Assembly: GCA_001414485.1 (NCBI GenBank)
Contig: LLEY01000182.1
Span: 1 to 64,000, forward strand
Origin: Calycina herbarum
Taxonomy: Eukaryota > Ascomycota > Leotiomycetes > Helotiales > Pezizellaceae
Reading direction: 5' to 3'
DNA: 64,000 nt
How positions within the stretch are numbered: the first letter of the stretch is position 1; each line of letters begins with the position of its first letter. Below are positions 46,452-58,597 of the stretch, in pieces. The notes below the pieces were generated by a model. The model had not been told where the DNA came from. It searched no databases and was given only the letters and a program-made list of their open reading frames with translations. Both the position numbers and the translations under genes were made by a program.

Positions 46452-46765
46452 ATTAGACTCCCCGTTATCCGTTGAAACCATAGTAGGCCAAAACCCTACC
46501 ATCGAAGTTGATAGGGCAGAAATTTGAATGAACCTTCGCCTGCACAAGGCCATGCGATTCGTTAAGTTATGAATCACCAAGGAGCCCCGAAGGCATTGGT
46601 TTTTTATTTAATAAACACACCCCTTCCAAAGTCGGGATTTTTAGCATATATTAGCTCTAGAATTACCACGGTCATCCAGGCTGTAAGGTACTATCAAATA
46701 ATTGATAACTGATTTAATGAGCCATTAGCAGTCTCACCGTATAGATTGCTTATACTTAAACATGT
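46452..46765 (-). rRNA. truncated, degenerate 18S (SSU) rRNA gene fragment
   Basis: Read on the minus strand, this matches the 5' third of eukaryotic 18S rRNA from just after its first 30-40 bases: AAGTATAAGCAATCTATACGG, TGGCTCATTAAATCAGTTAT, TAATTCTAGAGCTAATA, GGGGCTCCTTGGTGATTCAT, TAACGAATCGCATGGCCTTG, CAAATTTCTGCCCTATCAAC and GTTTCAACGG. It carries scattered substitutions (many C/T or G/A) and small indels compared with any functional 18S sequence I know. It lacks both the true 5' end and everything past about nucleotide 370, so it is a dead insertion and not part of an rDNA array. It lies between two housekeeping genes. Confidence 0.9.
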
Positions 46766-47048
46766 AGAATTGTATCGCTGTGGTCTAATTGTAACACCCT
46801 TAACTCACATAACCAATATCGCATGAGCATGAATTGAATAAAGTATTAACTAGGTAATTACAAAGGTGTATTCCACCGATCAACGAATGGTTCCAGAACA
46901 AATCATTTGGTTGAAATTTCCAAATCTTGAAACCCCCTTACCAACGCCATGGTTCCCCGAGTCACCCCCCAAATCTTTGCATCATCAAATCATTCTCAAA
47001 CTCAGCCGTATTACCCGCTATTATTTACAGCTTTCCTCTCGCCTCTAT
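46766..47048. other. 3' flank of SCS7
   Basis: This is a short stretch between the rRNA fragment and the SCS7 stop codon. It presumably contains the SCS7 3' UTR. Overlapping plus-strand frames here are antisense shadows of SCS7. Confidence 0.4.
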
Positions 47049-48276
47049 CTACAACGACTTGGTGGGTGGTGGAGCAAGTGGTGTGCCAAAGATATCATCC
47101 CAGAATCGACTGGTTACACCAAAACCGTTCTCGTAGTCCATGAAGTGGTGTTGGAGATGGTATTTCTTCAAGTCTTGCCAATAAGCGGGGAGGGTTTTAT
47201 GGTGCAAGAAGTAATGCGTCAAGTCGTAGCAGACGTATCCGAAAACACCGCCACAAAACACGGCCGTTGCAATTCCTTCATTCCAGTAAAAGATGGTATG
47301 CGCAAGTTTGTAAAAGGGTATCGCGAGGGCGAGAAATAAGGTAGGTGGCATGACGAGCCTGAGTTTGTCCATTGGGAGGTAATGATGGATGCCGTGGAGG
47401 AGGAAGTGGATGGTTAGAGCGACTCTGTTGTCTGGTAGGAATCTAGGATTTCTGATTAGCTCATGTCTCTGAAGCCGGATTTGAGAATACTTACTTGTCC
47501 AGATGGAATAAGAACCTGTGCAAAACGTACTCCACCAAAGTCCATAGAAAAAGGCCAAAGAGCCAATATGCAGCTTCTTGGAAAGCACTAGAGCAATGTT
47601 CCCTGGCAACATATGTGCCATATGAAACTGCAGGAAGCCATATAGTAGGTATAACCCACCAAGGTGTCTTTGACAACGGCTCTAAGAAATTTCCAAATAA
47701 TGGTGCCGATGCCCCTCCTTTGTAATGACGTGGACGATGAACCTGCTCCAAATAGAAATTCTTGCTGAACCCCCCAAACCACACCTGCATAAGCAACGGC
47801 TTGTTCAAGTCGAGGAACTTGTGTGTTTTGTAGTCGCCGGTGAGATCGGTCTCCTTGGAAAGATCGTCTTCGGAAGACATGCCCGTTGCTTGGTATACCG
47901 GGACCTGGCTGGCGGCGCCATTCTGCTTAAGCTCTGCAGCTCCATCGACGGTAGGTGGCAGAGGAATGATCTGGTCTGGGTGGGAGCTCTTGACGCTGGC
48001 GTCCATGACTTTCTGGGTCGCAACAAAGCCAATGAATCCATCCTCCAGAACTTCGTATGCGGCCTCGGAATGGGTATGCGAATCCTGGTCCTTCAAGATT
48101 TCCGTAACATCTTTGCCTCCATATTCCAGCACCAGCTCCCCGCCACCTGGGTGACTATCGACAAAGTCTGTAACGTCAAAGACCCGCGTCCCAATGGTAA
48201 CCCAACAACTGTCTTCGGTATTGTGCGAGGCAAGCTCTGATTGAAGGAAGGTGGGAAGCGTGCGTGAGGGCGACAT
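47049..48276 (-). CDS. scs7: sphingolipid fatty-acid 2-hydroxylase Scs7
   Basis: 391 aa, exons 48276-47495 and 47442-47049, with a 52 bp intron. Residues 8-85 are a cytochrome b5 domain with the haem-binding HPGG (42-45) and a second haem His near 67-69 (SHTHS). A linker precedes the fatty-acid hydroxylase domain (about 225-385), which has several membrane helices and clustered histidines that bind the di-iron centre: HRFLFH, HFLLHGIHH, HYFLHH and YHLQHH. The enzyme uses O2 and electrons passed through b5 to 2-hydroxylate the very-long-chain fatty acid of ceramide in the ER. Domain order and length match yeast Scs7 (384 aa). It diverges from the HET-C gene across 1.1 kb. Confidence 0.96.
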
Positions 48277-49405
48277 GGTGTGAGAAATGTGAGGAAGGTT
48301 GAAAAGAGCGGTATCGAGGGGGGTTTGCCACGAGTAGGTCCAAAACAGCTAAAAATGACCGGAGAGGGAGAGATGGTGTAGGACAAAAGAGCGGTTGAAG
48401 ACGGAAAAGGTGGCAGGAAGAGATTATAAAGCAAGAGAGGTTGATTTAATGGCCCATCCGTGGTATCCGTGGCTTTCCGGGTCGCGTGTTTTGTTAGCCT
48501 ACTGAACAGGAGATTTTTTCGATCGAATTGAAAGGCAGCCCAGCGCTGGCTCCGGCAATTTCCTGCGTCGTAAACGCAAGTTAAGGCAATCTCAAACGAC
48601 CCATCATTCGTCGATCGCTTCACGTAATCACGAGCCGCCCGGCAGTCACAGCAGTGATGCAGTAGAACTTTAAAGCGGCAGTAAAAGCCTGCGATACTAA
48701 TACTTCTCGTTTTTCTAACTCTTTGGGACAATTAACGTTGATTGCTCCCACTATCTAGGATGCCTTCAGAGTGTTCCAAGTTTTTAGGACAATTTACATG
48801 AATTACCCCAGAAACTAAGGTTCCTGGAACAACGAGGGGAGGGCTACGCAGGAAGGTGCGAACCTGAAGTATTTTCTGGTGGGGCAAGCGTGAATGGAAA
48901 CTTTTATTATTGATATTTTTGATTTTGGGTAGATAGATAGACCAAATTTGCAAGCTTGTGAACAAAGTTCTGTAAACAACACCAACTTTTCACGATACTC
49001 GAGTACAGAACAGGCAGAACAGATCCACTCTTTTGATAATGCCTGCCGCCTTTACAGCCCTTCGGACAGCTCGGCTGTGAAGAAAATCCGGTGTGGCGTG
49101 GCGATGATCTCTTCAGCCACGCCACGGAGACGCATGTGAACCAACGAAAGGTGGAGCTAGCAGTGCAGTGCAAACAGTGCAAACAGTGCAAACAAGTCAA
49201 CTCCAACAACAAATCGCAGCTTGGCTCTCTATTACGTCTCTCCCTAAACTTTTCTGATTCATAATCAACAACTTCATGCGGCTTCCTTCTGAACCTCCAA
49301 AGTAACGACGCTAACGATTCTCTCTTTCTCTCTCCTTCCACATTACCGATTACGTCAGAGCGCAGCTATATCAAATTTCGCACTGCTTGAGTCGCAACTC
49401 CCAAG
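48277..49405. promoter_or_regulatory. divergent promoter region of SCS7 and HET-C
   Basis: 1.13 kb between two divergent start codons. It contains a diverged tandem pair of about 61 bp (near 48725 and 48786, sharing GGACAATT...ATTnCcCC...CTAnGnTnCCT) and a (CAGTGCAAA)x3 repeat at 49166-49192. No TATA box is evident. Small ORFs here have no support. Confidence 0.5.
49166..49192. repeat. 9-bp tandem repeat (CAGTGCAAA)x3
   Basis: Three perfect units lie 214 bp upstream of the HET-C start codon, preceded by a partial CAGTG. It could be a repeated binding site or a simple-sequence slip; the sequence alone cannot decide. Confidence 0.8.
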
Positions 49406-52400
49406 ATGGCACCAGCTTTCCCCAGCTTTGGGCTGATCTTGATATCATGTTTGGTTCTCCTCATCTTGCCCTCTCCAGCGGCAGCTTTTGGAGCAGGAAA
49501 CATCCCAAGTATCGCTCAAGTTGAGGGTGTCAACTTTCGACATGGAGGTACACGCGCTTCATCCCCGCTTCAGGCCATAGCTGATGATGATGAATCAGAT
49601 ATTGAGGATTTTCTCAAAACTATTGCCTTTATCAAGGGTCACAAATGGACTTCTATGATGATCAAGAGAGTTTACTTTGGTAACTGGCTTAGAGATTATT
49701 CACAAGCTGTGGATACTGGAAGTTTGAAGGGAGTCTCTACACCAACTATTCGAATTTTGGTATGGTCTTGTCTTATAAGTTTTTTTAATTTGAGACGCAA
49801 AAGCTGAGAGTCTCTAGGTTTGGGTTCTGAGTTTCTTGTCATTCGGCTATGCTACGGAGGAATTTGAAGTCACTGATGAACGACTTGGCGTATACCGACC
49901 TGAAGAGCATATCGACAATCCCAAAGACTGTGAGTTACTTTTATCTTAGTTTACATCTCAGCTGGCCTGTCTCTTGAATCTGTCCTGAGAATGTCAATAT
50001 TCCAAGTGGGAAAAGTTGGTGGGCTGAGCCCTCATCGCGTACCAATTCTCGGTTATCCGGCACAGAGTGGTTTCATCCCATTTCTATGATTTCACTGAGG
50101 CCTCATTTTCAATATTTTCATCTGCTTCATATTTATCCAACCATACAGTTACGACGCAGCCTTCAGAGAGCTAACATATATTTCTAGACAATGACAACAA
50201 GGATGCCAGAGAAGCAGACCCTCGTCTCAGAGGTCCTATTGATCCTAGGGAGCTCGAAGTCGACCCAAATACGGGAATGAAAAACTACATTTCCAATGAA
50301 AATGGTCACTGGGCTACCAGTACAGGCTACATCAAATTCAGCTTTGCAAGAAGTATCCATTTTGGAAGACTTTATACTTGCGGATCTGGCAGTTCTGGAG
50401 GAAGAGAAGCTGATCTCTGTGAAGCGCTTAGGTGAGTAACTGTCTTCAAAGTACTTGGAACACACTAACATGAAATTATAGATGTCTTGGACAAGCTTTG
50501 CATTGCATGGAGGTAAGCCGAATTATAATGCTACAAATAGTTTCATCACTAACAATTTACAAGGATTTTGGAGCACACACCAACTACTGTGAACTTGCCC
50601 TTCGTGAACTCGGATATAACGATGTTTTCCCACACACGGGTACTGCTACGCAGATGAATGTCAGAGGCAAACACATTTACCCCCTCGTTACTGGAACCTT
50701 TGGAGGTGTCGACTTTCTGCATTCGGTCTTGGGAGAGGCCAACGATCACTTCACCCAAACCGAAGTTGAGGAAATGGATTTAGCCCTTAAAGGTGCTCAA
50801 CAAACTCAAGCTGGAAGTTCAACCTTTGGTCTTCAGAATTTCACCAGCCTTCTCTCCCAGGTTCCCGGTCTAGGGGGTGGTCTTGCACATACTGCAAGGG
50901 AATTGCAAGAAACTTCAGCTGCCCAAGAGCAACGCAACACCCAAACAAGAGCGTCCGTCAACACACATTTCCAAGGCCCTCCAGGATCTAGCACTGGTCC
51001 CCCAGGTCCAGGAGTTCCAGGAATGAGCCCAGATTTTGACCCTGTTGCTACCGCGAAGAAGATTTATCCAATTCTGGAGTTTCGAGACAAAGTTGTGCGA
51101 GCAATTAGTTCAACCATTGCAAAGATTCCCGGTCTGGAGTCTCTTGTGGAGAAGATTAGCGAAACACTCACAGTATTCGTGTTATCACTTCTTGCTCCTT
51201 TTATCAGACCCATCATTGATGCTGTTTCCAAGTCTCTGAAGGAAGGCTCAAGCACTGTTGTCGAAGCCAGGTATGTTATTCCTTCCGTTTTCGATTCCCC
51301 TCAATGCTAACATTGGAATAGCGCAAACCAACAATTTGAGCCTTGGAATGACCCTCATTGCACAAACCCAACACATTCCATGTTGTCAAAGGATCATTTC
51401 ACGAACATCTTGAACGGATGTGCAGGCCGTGTTGCCACCACCATTCTTCAATACGTTGCTCCGTAAGTCTAACTTCAACTTTTTTCTGACTACTTTTGCT
51501 AACATCAAGAAGTCGAATCCTCTATGCCTGGCAAAATCCCGGTGTCCCTGTTGATGAGGTGATGCGTGATATCTGCCGAGCTTTCCATCACCCAGCTCTC
51601 AGAGACGAGAGTCTCGAGATCCACAGAAACATGTTCAACACAGTGAAGAAATGGGTTGACGAGCAACCAAATCGTAATCAGCTCAATCATGTTTTGAGCT
51701 CCCAGTCTGTCAAAGATGGCCATAATCACAAGGGTGTATCCGACAAGGGTGGATCTGACCGGGGCATTGAGTCTCACTCTCGTAGGTTCAAAAATTTGGC
51801 ATATTCCCCTCTCAACTTTTCTCATCGGTGATTTTATGGGGCTTTCAAACCCCTCGTTCTATACTCGAAAGTAGCCGCGATGCGATTATCCCATCCCCAT
51901 CAACCCATCTTCAAGCACCTGAACATTTCATCCACTCTCCTACCCCAATATCTCAATTTTCCAAACCCCCGGTCCCACAAAACAACTAACAATTCCTCTT
52001 CTAGATGGCGCCCTAGGTGGCCACGGAAAAACATCCGGCTCGATTTGGACTGAGATCCAATCCCGCGACCTCGGATCTTTAGGCGGCGAAGACACCAATC
52101 CCTCCTCTTCATACCTGGACACCAATTCCCGTCCTGGTTCATCCTCAAGCCACGGTCAACCAACCCATGATTATGGTTATGCGAATCATGGCTATAGACC
52201 AACTTCTTCTCAAAGTGGTGGCTATCTTAGCTCTGCACCTAGTGGCCAGGAGTACGGAGGAGCTGGTGGAAGTGCTAGTGGCTATTACGGTGGTGGTGGA
52301 GGGGGAGGACATGGACAACAACAAGGAGGATATCAACAACAACAGCCGCCTTATCCTCAAGGTCCTACACCTGGACAGTATGGTCAGGGACCACCGTATC

Positions 52401-52582
52401 CTGGGGGGTATGACCAGGGACCTCCTCCTGGACAATATGGACAACCACAGGGTCCTCCCTACCCGGGGTATAATCAGGGACCACCGGGTGGATGGGGACA
52501 AGGACCTCCACCGGGACAGTATCCACCTCAGCAACCGCCTTACGGTGGATATCCTGGTCCGGGCTATGATGGCAGATACTAG
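49406..52582 (+). CDS. het-c: HET-C heterokaryon-incompatibility protein
   Basis: 812 aa in eight exons: 49406-49759, 49818-49929, 50188-50431, 50482-50512, 50564-51270, 51322-51462, 51510-51781 and 52005-52582; all phases fit. Residues 1-27 are a signal peptide ending AAAFGAG. The conserved body has IAQVEGVNFRHGG, MIKRVYFGNWLRDYSQA, VWVLSFLSFGYATEEFEVT, RLRGPIDPREL and GALHCMEDF-like ALHCMEDFGAHTNYCELAL, then YPLVTGTFGGVDFLHSVLGE. The C-terminal 170 residues are a Gly/Tyr/Pro/Gln-rich tail with repeated GQGPPYPG-like units. This is the Neurospora HET-C type, a secreted or plasma-membrane-linked glycine-rich protein whose variable segment controls vegetative incompatibility when alleles differ. 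The protein is intact. The fourth exon is only 31 nt. Confidence 0.94.
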
Positions 52583-53258
52583 GTATTAGTGTTAGACCTT
52601 TTTCTGCATTTGGGGGAATAGGTGATGAGATTTTATGATTTTACGTTGATTTTCTTTTGGGGGGATGACTTCATGATGACGATAAGTTATGCCTGTGAGG
52701 AAATCGTTGGACGTGGCTGAACGGTTGGGAGGGGGGGGCATGGAGGATGGTTCAGTAGAGAAATTTGTGGGTGGAAATACCAAAGTAAATGCTTCAACAG
52801 CAGTCTGAGCTAGCTAGTTCCCGGTGGGTAGGTAAACAAATAGACTATCTCATTAGCAATAAGTAATTCCCAATTTCCATCGGTAGATTCCCAGGTATGT
52901 GACCCGAGTGCACATTACCTTTGAGAAGGGTGGAAGGGGAATATGGAAAGAAGTCGGGATTATCGTGGTCAAGTGGGTAGAGCAGGTGTAGCTGACGAGA
53001 GGTATGTTATGTCTTGTCAGAGAGAGGTAGGCTGTATTGAAAGAATTTCTGGCTGAGAAGTGAGACGCGTTTTGTGTTGAAAAAATGGATAATGGCGGTG
53101 GAAAAGAGGAAGAGCTTGGTACCGTTAGTAGCATCTAGATTCAAACCCACCCCAAGAATATTCCTCTCAAGCATTCAACAACCATCTCCACCTTCAAACA
53201 AAATCCATTTCCAAGAGATCCCAATGATAAACATGTATCATTTATATCTATCAACAGT
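52583..53258. other. convergent 3' flanks of HET-C and BTB genes
   Basis: This contains the 3' ends of two convergent genes. No additional gene or hairpin terminator was identified. Confidence 0.45.
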
Positions 53259-54892
53259 CTACCTCCTAAACCCCCCCTCAAACCCCCGACTAACACTGGG
53301 TTTCAAAGTCGGTTTAACATCCCCAAACCCAATCCCCCTCTCCTCATCCTTCGTAACCCAATTCCACTTGCCCCTCGTGAACAAAGCTTTCGCAGCTTTG
53401 CCGCCACCGAGATTATTTCCCATAAAAGAAGTGCGAGATTTGACAGATGCGAAATCAAATGTATCTTTCTCCGAGTCTTCGTTTCCATTGCCAATATCGA
53501 ACGCCTTTTTCTCAGTGCCAAAAGAGGAGCGGGGTTTGCCAGAAGAGGAAGATGGATGATTCGAGGGGGCCCAAGAATCGTTCATCCAATCACCCTTCGC
53601 CCTCCCAAGAGAAATACCCACTCCCGTTTCAATACATGATTTTATATACTCAAGTGGTGGAAGCAGTTTCGTGCGGAGACCACAATGTTTGTGATACTCA
53701 TTGATCTGATAAGCTGGACATTGCCTCAACAACCCTATCAAAGTCTCCACATCCCCCGGATAAGCTTCAGGCCAGATATATTCTGTATCCTCGGGAGAAA
53801 CGGCTTGAAAGCTTATCAAGGAGAGGAGACCCTTTCGGGTGAGGAATTTCACCATTTCTCCGAGTTGGAAGGAGTCGCAGGCGTGGGAACTTTCGTAACC
53901 TAGTTTACATTGGAGATCTCGCGAGCTGTAGATTTCGAGACACTGGTTTTGAACTGAGGCTATGGTTCGGAGGACACATGCTCGTCTATGGGCGAGTTCA
54001 GCTGAGGATGTTAGTGAGTGATGGAAGAATGGGTTGGAAAATGGGGAATGGGATAGGTACCCTCTAGACCATCGGGTAGATCCCACCATGCGGTTTGGAA
54101 ATCGTTTTCTGATTCCTCGGCTCCCATCCATCTTGATGAGCCCCTCAATATCAATTCCCTTGTAGCAGCAACGAAATTGAGTGATTGATCTGTGTGGTAA
54201 AAAACAAGAATCTTCTGGCGCAGAGTTTCTTCTGCTTTCCGATCCAAAGTCGCGGGGTATTTGAAAGCTTTGAATGTTTGTTGAACGTATCTAGCAACTA
54301 ATGTGAGGACATTATATCGGTCTGCCATTACCACCAGTATAGTAAGGCCGTTCAAGGTAATCGGTTTCGTGGTGTGTTCCTAGGATCCCGTCAGCCCCCG
54401 CGCTGGAAAGAGAGCGGTTCAACGTACTGCACCATGTATTATCCTCAGCATATCCCCAAATATAACCTCCCTCCCCAATGTCTTCGTCGCAACATCTTCA
54501 TCCACAATCTTTATCCTCGGCAAGAGACCAGCATCGATTTCCGTAGGATTCAAATTATTCTTAGCCAGTTGCTCAAATGCTTCAATAACAGAAGCCCCTT
54601 CTGCGAATGTAGGCCCCAAAAGATGTTTGAAATACTGAGAGTTCTTTTTCAATGTATCCAACCGTACTCGATAGAAGATTCGGGGCGAGGGTATAGGTGA
54701 TTTGGATGTTCGGAGTTTGCGCAGGAAGTCTGCGGGTATTGACTTGTTACAGGCATTTGAGTTCTCGAAGGAGACGTCGAGTATTACATCTCCTGTGTTG
54801 CGTATTTCTACTACTGGGTAGGTTTCGTTATCAATTGATATTATGGATGGTGCCACTTCCACATCGGGGGAAGGGAGGACAGCGGAAGCCAT
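53259..54892 (-). CDS. BTB/POZ-like domain protein
   Basis: 508 aa with exons 54892-54428, 54379-54061 and 54001-53259 (introns of 48 and 59 bp); phases agree. The start is ATG 54892 (MASAVLPSP); the frame is open upstream to 55009. Residues 45-185 show the fungal BTB pattern: an opening strand (GDVILDVSF), FYRVRLDTLKKNSQYFKHLLGPTFAEG, and ILVVMADRYNVLTLVARYVQ, equal to the helix bundle that follows. The middle has a cysteine/histidine-containing helical region (AELAHRRACVLRTIASVQNQ), and the last 90 residues are low-complexity and basic. BTB domains mediate dimerisation or link to Cullin-3 ligases. No partner domain was recognised, so the role is open. Confidence 0.8.
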
Positions 54893-56066
54893 ACGGGAAC
54901 GCGGTATTGGTATATATTCGGAGAGAGAAAAGGGACTTGGAAGTTCGAACTTGAAGGGGGTTGTGGCAATATGTACACTGTAGGATTTGTGATCAGCGGG
55001 TGATTGCATTATGGATTTGGAATGGACATCTCGAACCGCAGAGTTTCACCCCGTATTTACAATTCCCAGACGGTTTGCAGATGCAATTTGGCGTCAGGGA
55101 CAGGCCCGAGGGCAACCAGTTCTTCAAAAATAACTGTTCTGGTTCCAAATTTCTCGAAGGGGACTTCGAAGGTCGAGTTGTTCAGTCCGCCACTTGTGAT
55201 ATTAGTATATCCCAGCAATTGCCTCTTCTACTTGAGATTCTCTTGGTGAATTGGGCAAATCGCGTGGGTAGCTAGATGGCCTCAGGGGTATGGCCACGCC
55301 ATTGCTGAAATCTGCAAGTCAAATTATTAAATAACGGTTGGACTTTGTCCGTTAGGGGAAGAGGAGGTCGAGGACTCGAGGGTCATCATCGAAAAAAAGC
55401 CCGGAGAAACCTCGGGTGGTTTATAATGGTCAGGCCTCCCCCAAAGCTACTTTACCTCACTCCGACAACAACGTCGTTGTTGTAAATGTTCAGCTCGAGT
55501 GAGAAACACTTTAGGAATCCCGGAACGTGCTCTTCATTTATCTTGTTTATCGTTTCCCCCTTTTCCTTCGTTCAATTGAAGGAGACAGAAGCCTTGGTCG
55601 CCGCAAAAGTACCGAACTAATTAGGCTACTTTTAATCGGCTGGATATCTTGCTACAATTGGGGCTTTTCTGTCGCGGGTACTACGTAGGTTGGGGCTGTT
55701 AACAAAACCTCTGGTTTCAGCGAAGGGTCTGAGTCTGACCCTCCGCTGAAATCTGGAAATGTAGAGGAAATGAGATGTTTGTGGTGTCTTTTCCCCCCTC
55801 AAGTGAGAATAGAAGCAATACAATTTCCTCTATGGCGGAGAGTTCCCGGAGTTCATTCAAGTGAACCTGAAAGCTCCTGGAGGTGTTTAGATGATTGGTA
55901 GGCTGAAGGCTCAGCTCCTCAACTATGTAGGTTAACCGACAAACCTACGAGCAGCGACAAAACTCCCAGTACTTGAGCTATTATGCTGTTATCAGATATC
56001 TATTGTACCGCTATATTTGAGGCGCTCCTACAATTGTTTTGAATCTTCGTATGAAAGCTTTATATT
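54893..56066. other. intergenic, nothing supported
   Basis: Short ORFs only. The left end is the BTB promoter. Two short GC-rich stretches (about 55460-55490) show CAACGACGTTGTTG-like self-complementarity that may be chance. Confidence 0.4.
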
Positions 56067-58597
56067 TTGTACATCCATGCCCGATTTCTGCAGTCATATT
56101 TAACCACCAAGGTAGCTAGCGTGGTAGCCGGCTTTGTTCGCGACGTTCGCTCTGCTAGGGGCGAGCTCGATGCCATTTTACGAGAGCTATCATCGATAAA
56201 AACCTCTCTGGAGCTTCTTGCGAAAATTTTTGAGAAGCCGGAACGAAAACCCTGCCCGGAAACTCTCCAGAAACAGATCACTGGAATCACCACGAATTGC
56301 TCATGTGCCATTGTTGATATCGAGGGCACACTTAACAAAAACGATGGCACCACTATAATGAATGCAGCCCGGTGGGCCACAGGAGGTAAAGAAGAAATAG
56401 GGAGGTTGAGGTTAAATCTCGAGGCTCACAAATCTGCTTTGAACATTGCATTGCAATTCCTAGAACTGTAAGTCGTAGCTATGCAATATTTACGACGAGG
56501 CTAATAGTCGTTTCAGGACCACGATAGGGGATATCAAGAACGATACACAAAATATATGCAATAATACCTCCGCGATACCCGAAATAAAAGAGGATACAAG
56601 CCAAATTCTCGCGCAGATTGCGCTTCTACAGCAGCAATTGCCACAAGATCCCATTCGAAGTCATACATCGGGGTTCATGCTGGGCAAATACCTCGATAAT
56701 CTCACAAACTATGCTGTAAGTGTTTGTGATACATTCTCAGATGAATCCCAAAGTACGAAAGGTTGGGAGTTGGCCCCGAGAGGAATGAACAATACAGAGG
56801 AGCAGCAAGTCGAGACCCCGCATTCAATTGAGAGATCTGCCACAATAGGACCGCCTGTTGAATCTGAACTGCGATTCGAATCTGAACTACTATCTCCCCG
56901 CCAACAATTCTACCTAATGTCAGCCTCTGATCCCAATTCTCCTCAATACTTCAGCAAGCCACCAAATATGCCAGAGAGCATACCGCCACTCAAGCTAGCA
57001 TCAGACCCTTGTCTGCCCAAATCTGTCCTGCCTTTGCTTCCTCGAATTCCTATTGGAGAAGATAGTCATTCCACGCCTGGAGCCGTCTTTGAAGCAGCTT
57101 CATCCAGATTGTCCATCCGACGCAGTCGTATTAATTGCATAACAACAGGAGAAGAGGACCCATGGTTGCGTCAAAGTGTTTCTCCAAAAGAAGTTCAGAA
57201 GCTTTTTGAAGGCATCACGTTAGAACTCAAGTCGAGAGGTATGTCTCTTTGCCTCTTTGAATGGTCTCTATTAAATTTTCAGCACCAAAACATCACTTTG
57301 CAGCGCATCATCTACTAATCGTTCCTTTTACAGCGTTAAATATACCTCTATTTCTCTTGCCCTTTCGCCCAAAGTCAGATACGTGCACTGAAGCACAAGA
57401 CCTCGTTGGAAAATTCTTTTCCAGAGGCTACGATACAGGAGGACATGAATTGAACCAACACTTGCGACTCTTAAAAACGGTTGTAAGTTCCAGTCGTCAA
57501 TTACCACATTCCCAAATACTAACGAAGGAAGAGCTTGGCCAATGTGGTCAAGTGGTGTTGGAGCAGATTACCAGAAGGTGTAGTAACTTGGAAAGTTTAT
57601 AGAGCGTTTTGTAAGAGCAAAAGAGGCAAGTCTATTGGAACGACAATTTTATTTTTTGCTGACTGAACCTTCGATTCTCACATGGCCATGGACTCATTTT
57701 TAGTTTCAATTCCCGACGCAGCCAAGACCGAGGCCCACCGCAAAATCATTTTCGATTTTTTTGATCTACTCTCAACAATTGCAGCACAAGCTGAACGCAA
57801 TGATTTCAAAGCCAGGAAGTTGTCAAGATTTGCAGGATGGTGGGCTTTCGGGGAAACTAGCTTCGGTCACGGCTTCGAAAGAGGATATGAAGAATGGCTA
57901 ATGTAGGATTCCTCATTTATGTCAAAGCAGTGTAATACGTGATGATAATTTTTCAAAGGGCTGCTCATGCCATGAGTCGTTTATTTTTTGGTTACTTGCG
58001 GTCTTTGGCAAATCCCCTTGCCAAGAAAGATTTTGGCATACCTCCTCTTCCGAAGTCCCTCAGTGGACTCTACTCAAGACTGAATACCCACCAAAAGACC
58101 AGAGTGTCCCTCGATCAGCAGCAAGAATATATGTCACCAGAGTAAACTGCTTCTCACCAGGCCCTGAAGCTTCGATATTGCGAGCACGTCATCTGCCATA
58201 CGGAGACGATAACCACACCCTTCGACGAATTTTGAAACTCGAAAATTCTGCCAGGCCATTCACAACATTGGAATGCCACCGAGTACTAGAAACAATATCT
58301 CACAGCACCGAGACACCATCATGGGCCAGGTTCATCAGTAGCGAGTTTACAGGCAGCCTGGTTCCACTAGATAAATTCGATACGAACTTGAGACCTGCTA
58401 GGCTCTTGAGTGCTAAGCATTTTGAGATGGACGAGACCTTTTGGTGGGTGTGGATGACGAGCTTAGGACCTGAAGAACCACCTCGGAGACAAGTTATATT
58501 CCGACGATGTTCTTTGGTGGAAACCCATGTATTGCATGATCGCAGAGAATGGGTCATTATAGAAGAGTCACTTCAGACTTCATCACCCTCAGGCTAG
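56067..58597 (+). pseudogene. chimeric Helo-like / Msb1-Mug8 domain pseudogene
   Basis: The 5' part splices cleanly (56067-56467, 56517-57238, 57334-57602). An N-terminal fungal helical domain (VASVVAGFVRDVRSARGELDAI) is fused to a Ser/Pro linker and the start of an Msb1/Mug8 domain (LFEGITLELKSRALNIPLFLLPFRP, then FFSRGYDTGGHELNQHLRLLKT and LTKEELGQCGQVVLEQITR). That frame stops at 57600. The family continues in other frames: LERQFYFLLTEPSILT, then MDSFLVSIPDAAKTEAHRKIIFDFF, then LFFGYLRSL, LLKTEYPP and finally FWWVWMTSLGPEE. At least three frame changes are needed (about 57595, 57680 and 58070). No ATG precedes the N-terminal domain. Functional Msb1-type proteins act with Rho GTPases in polarity and wall integrity. 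This copy cannot make the full domain. Confidence 0.7.

Noticed and set aside
46866..47339. 157-codon plus-strand frame
   Set aside because: Antisense shadow of SCS7 exon 2.
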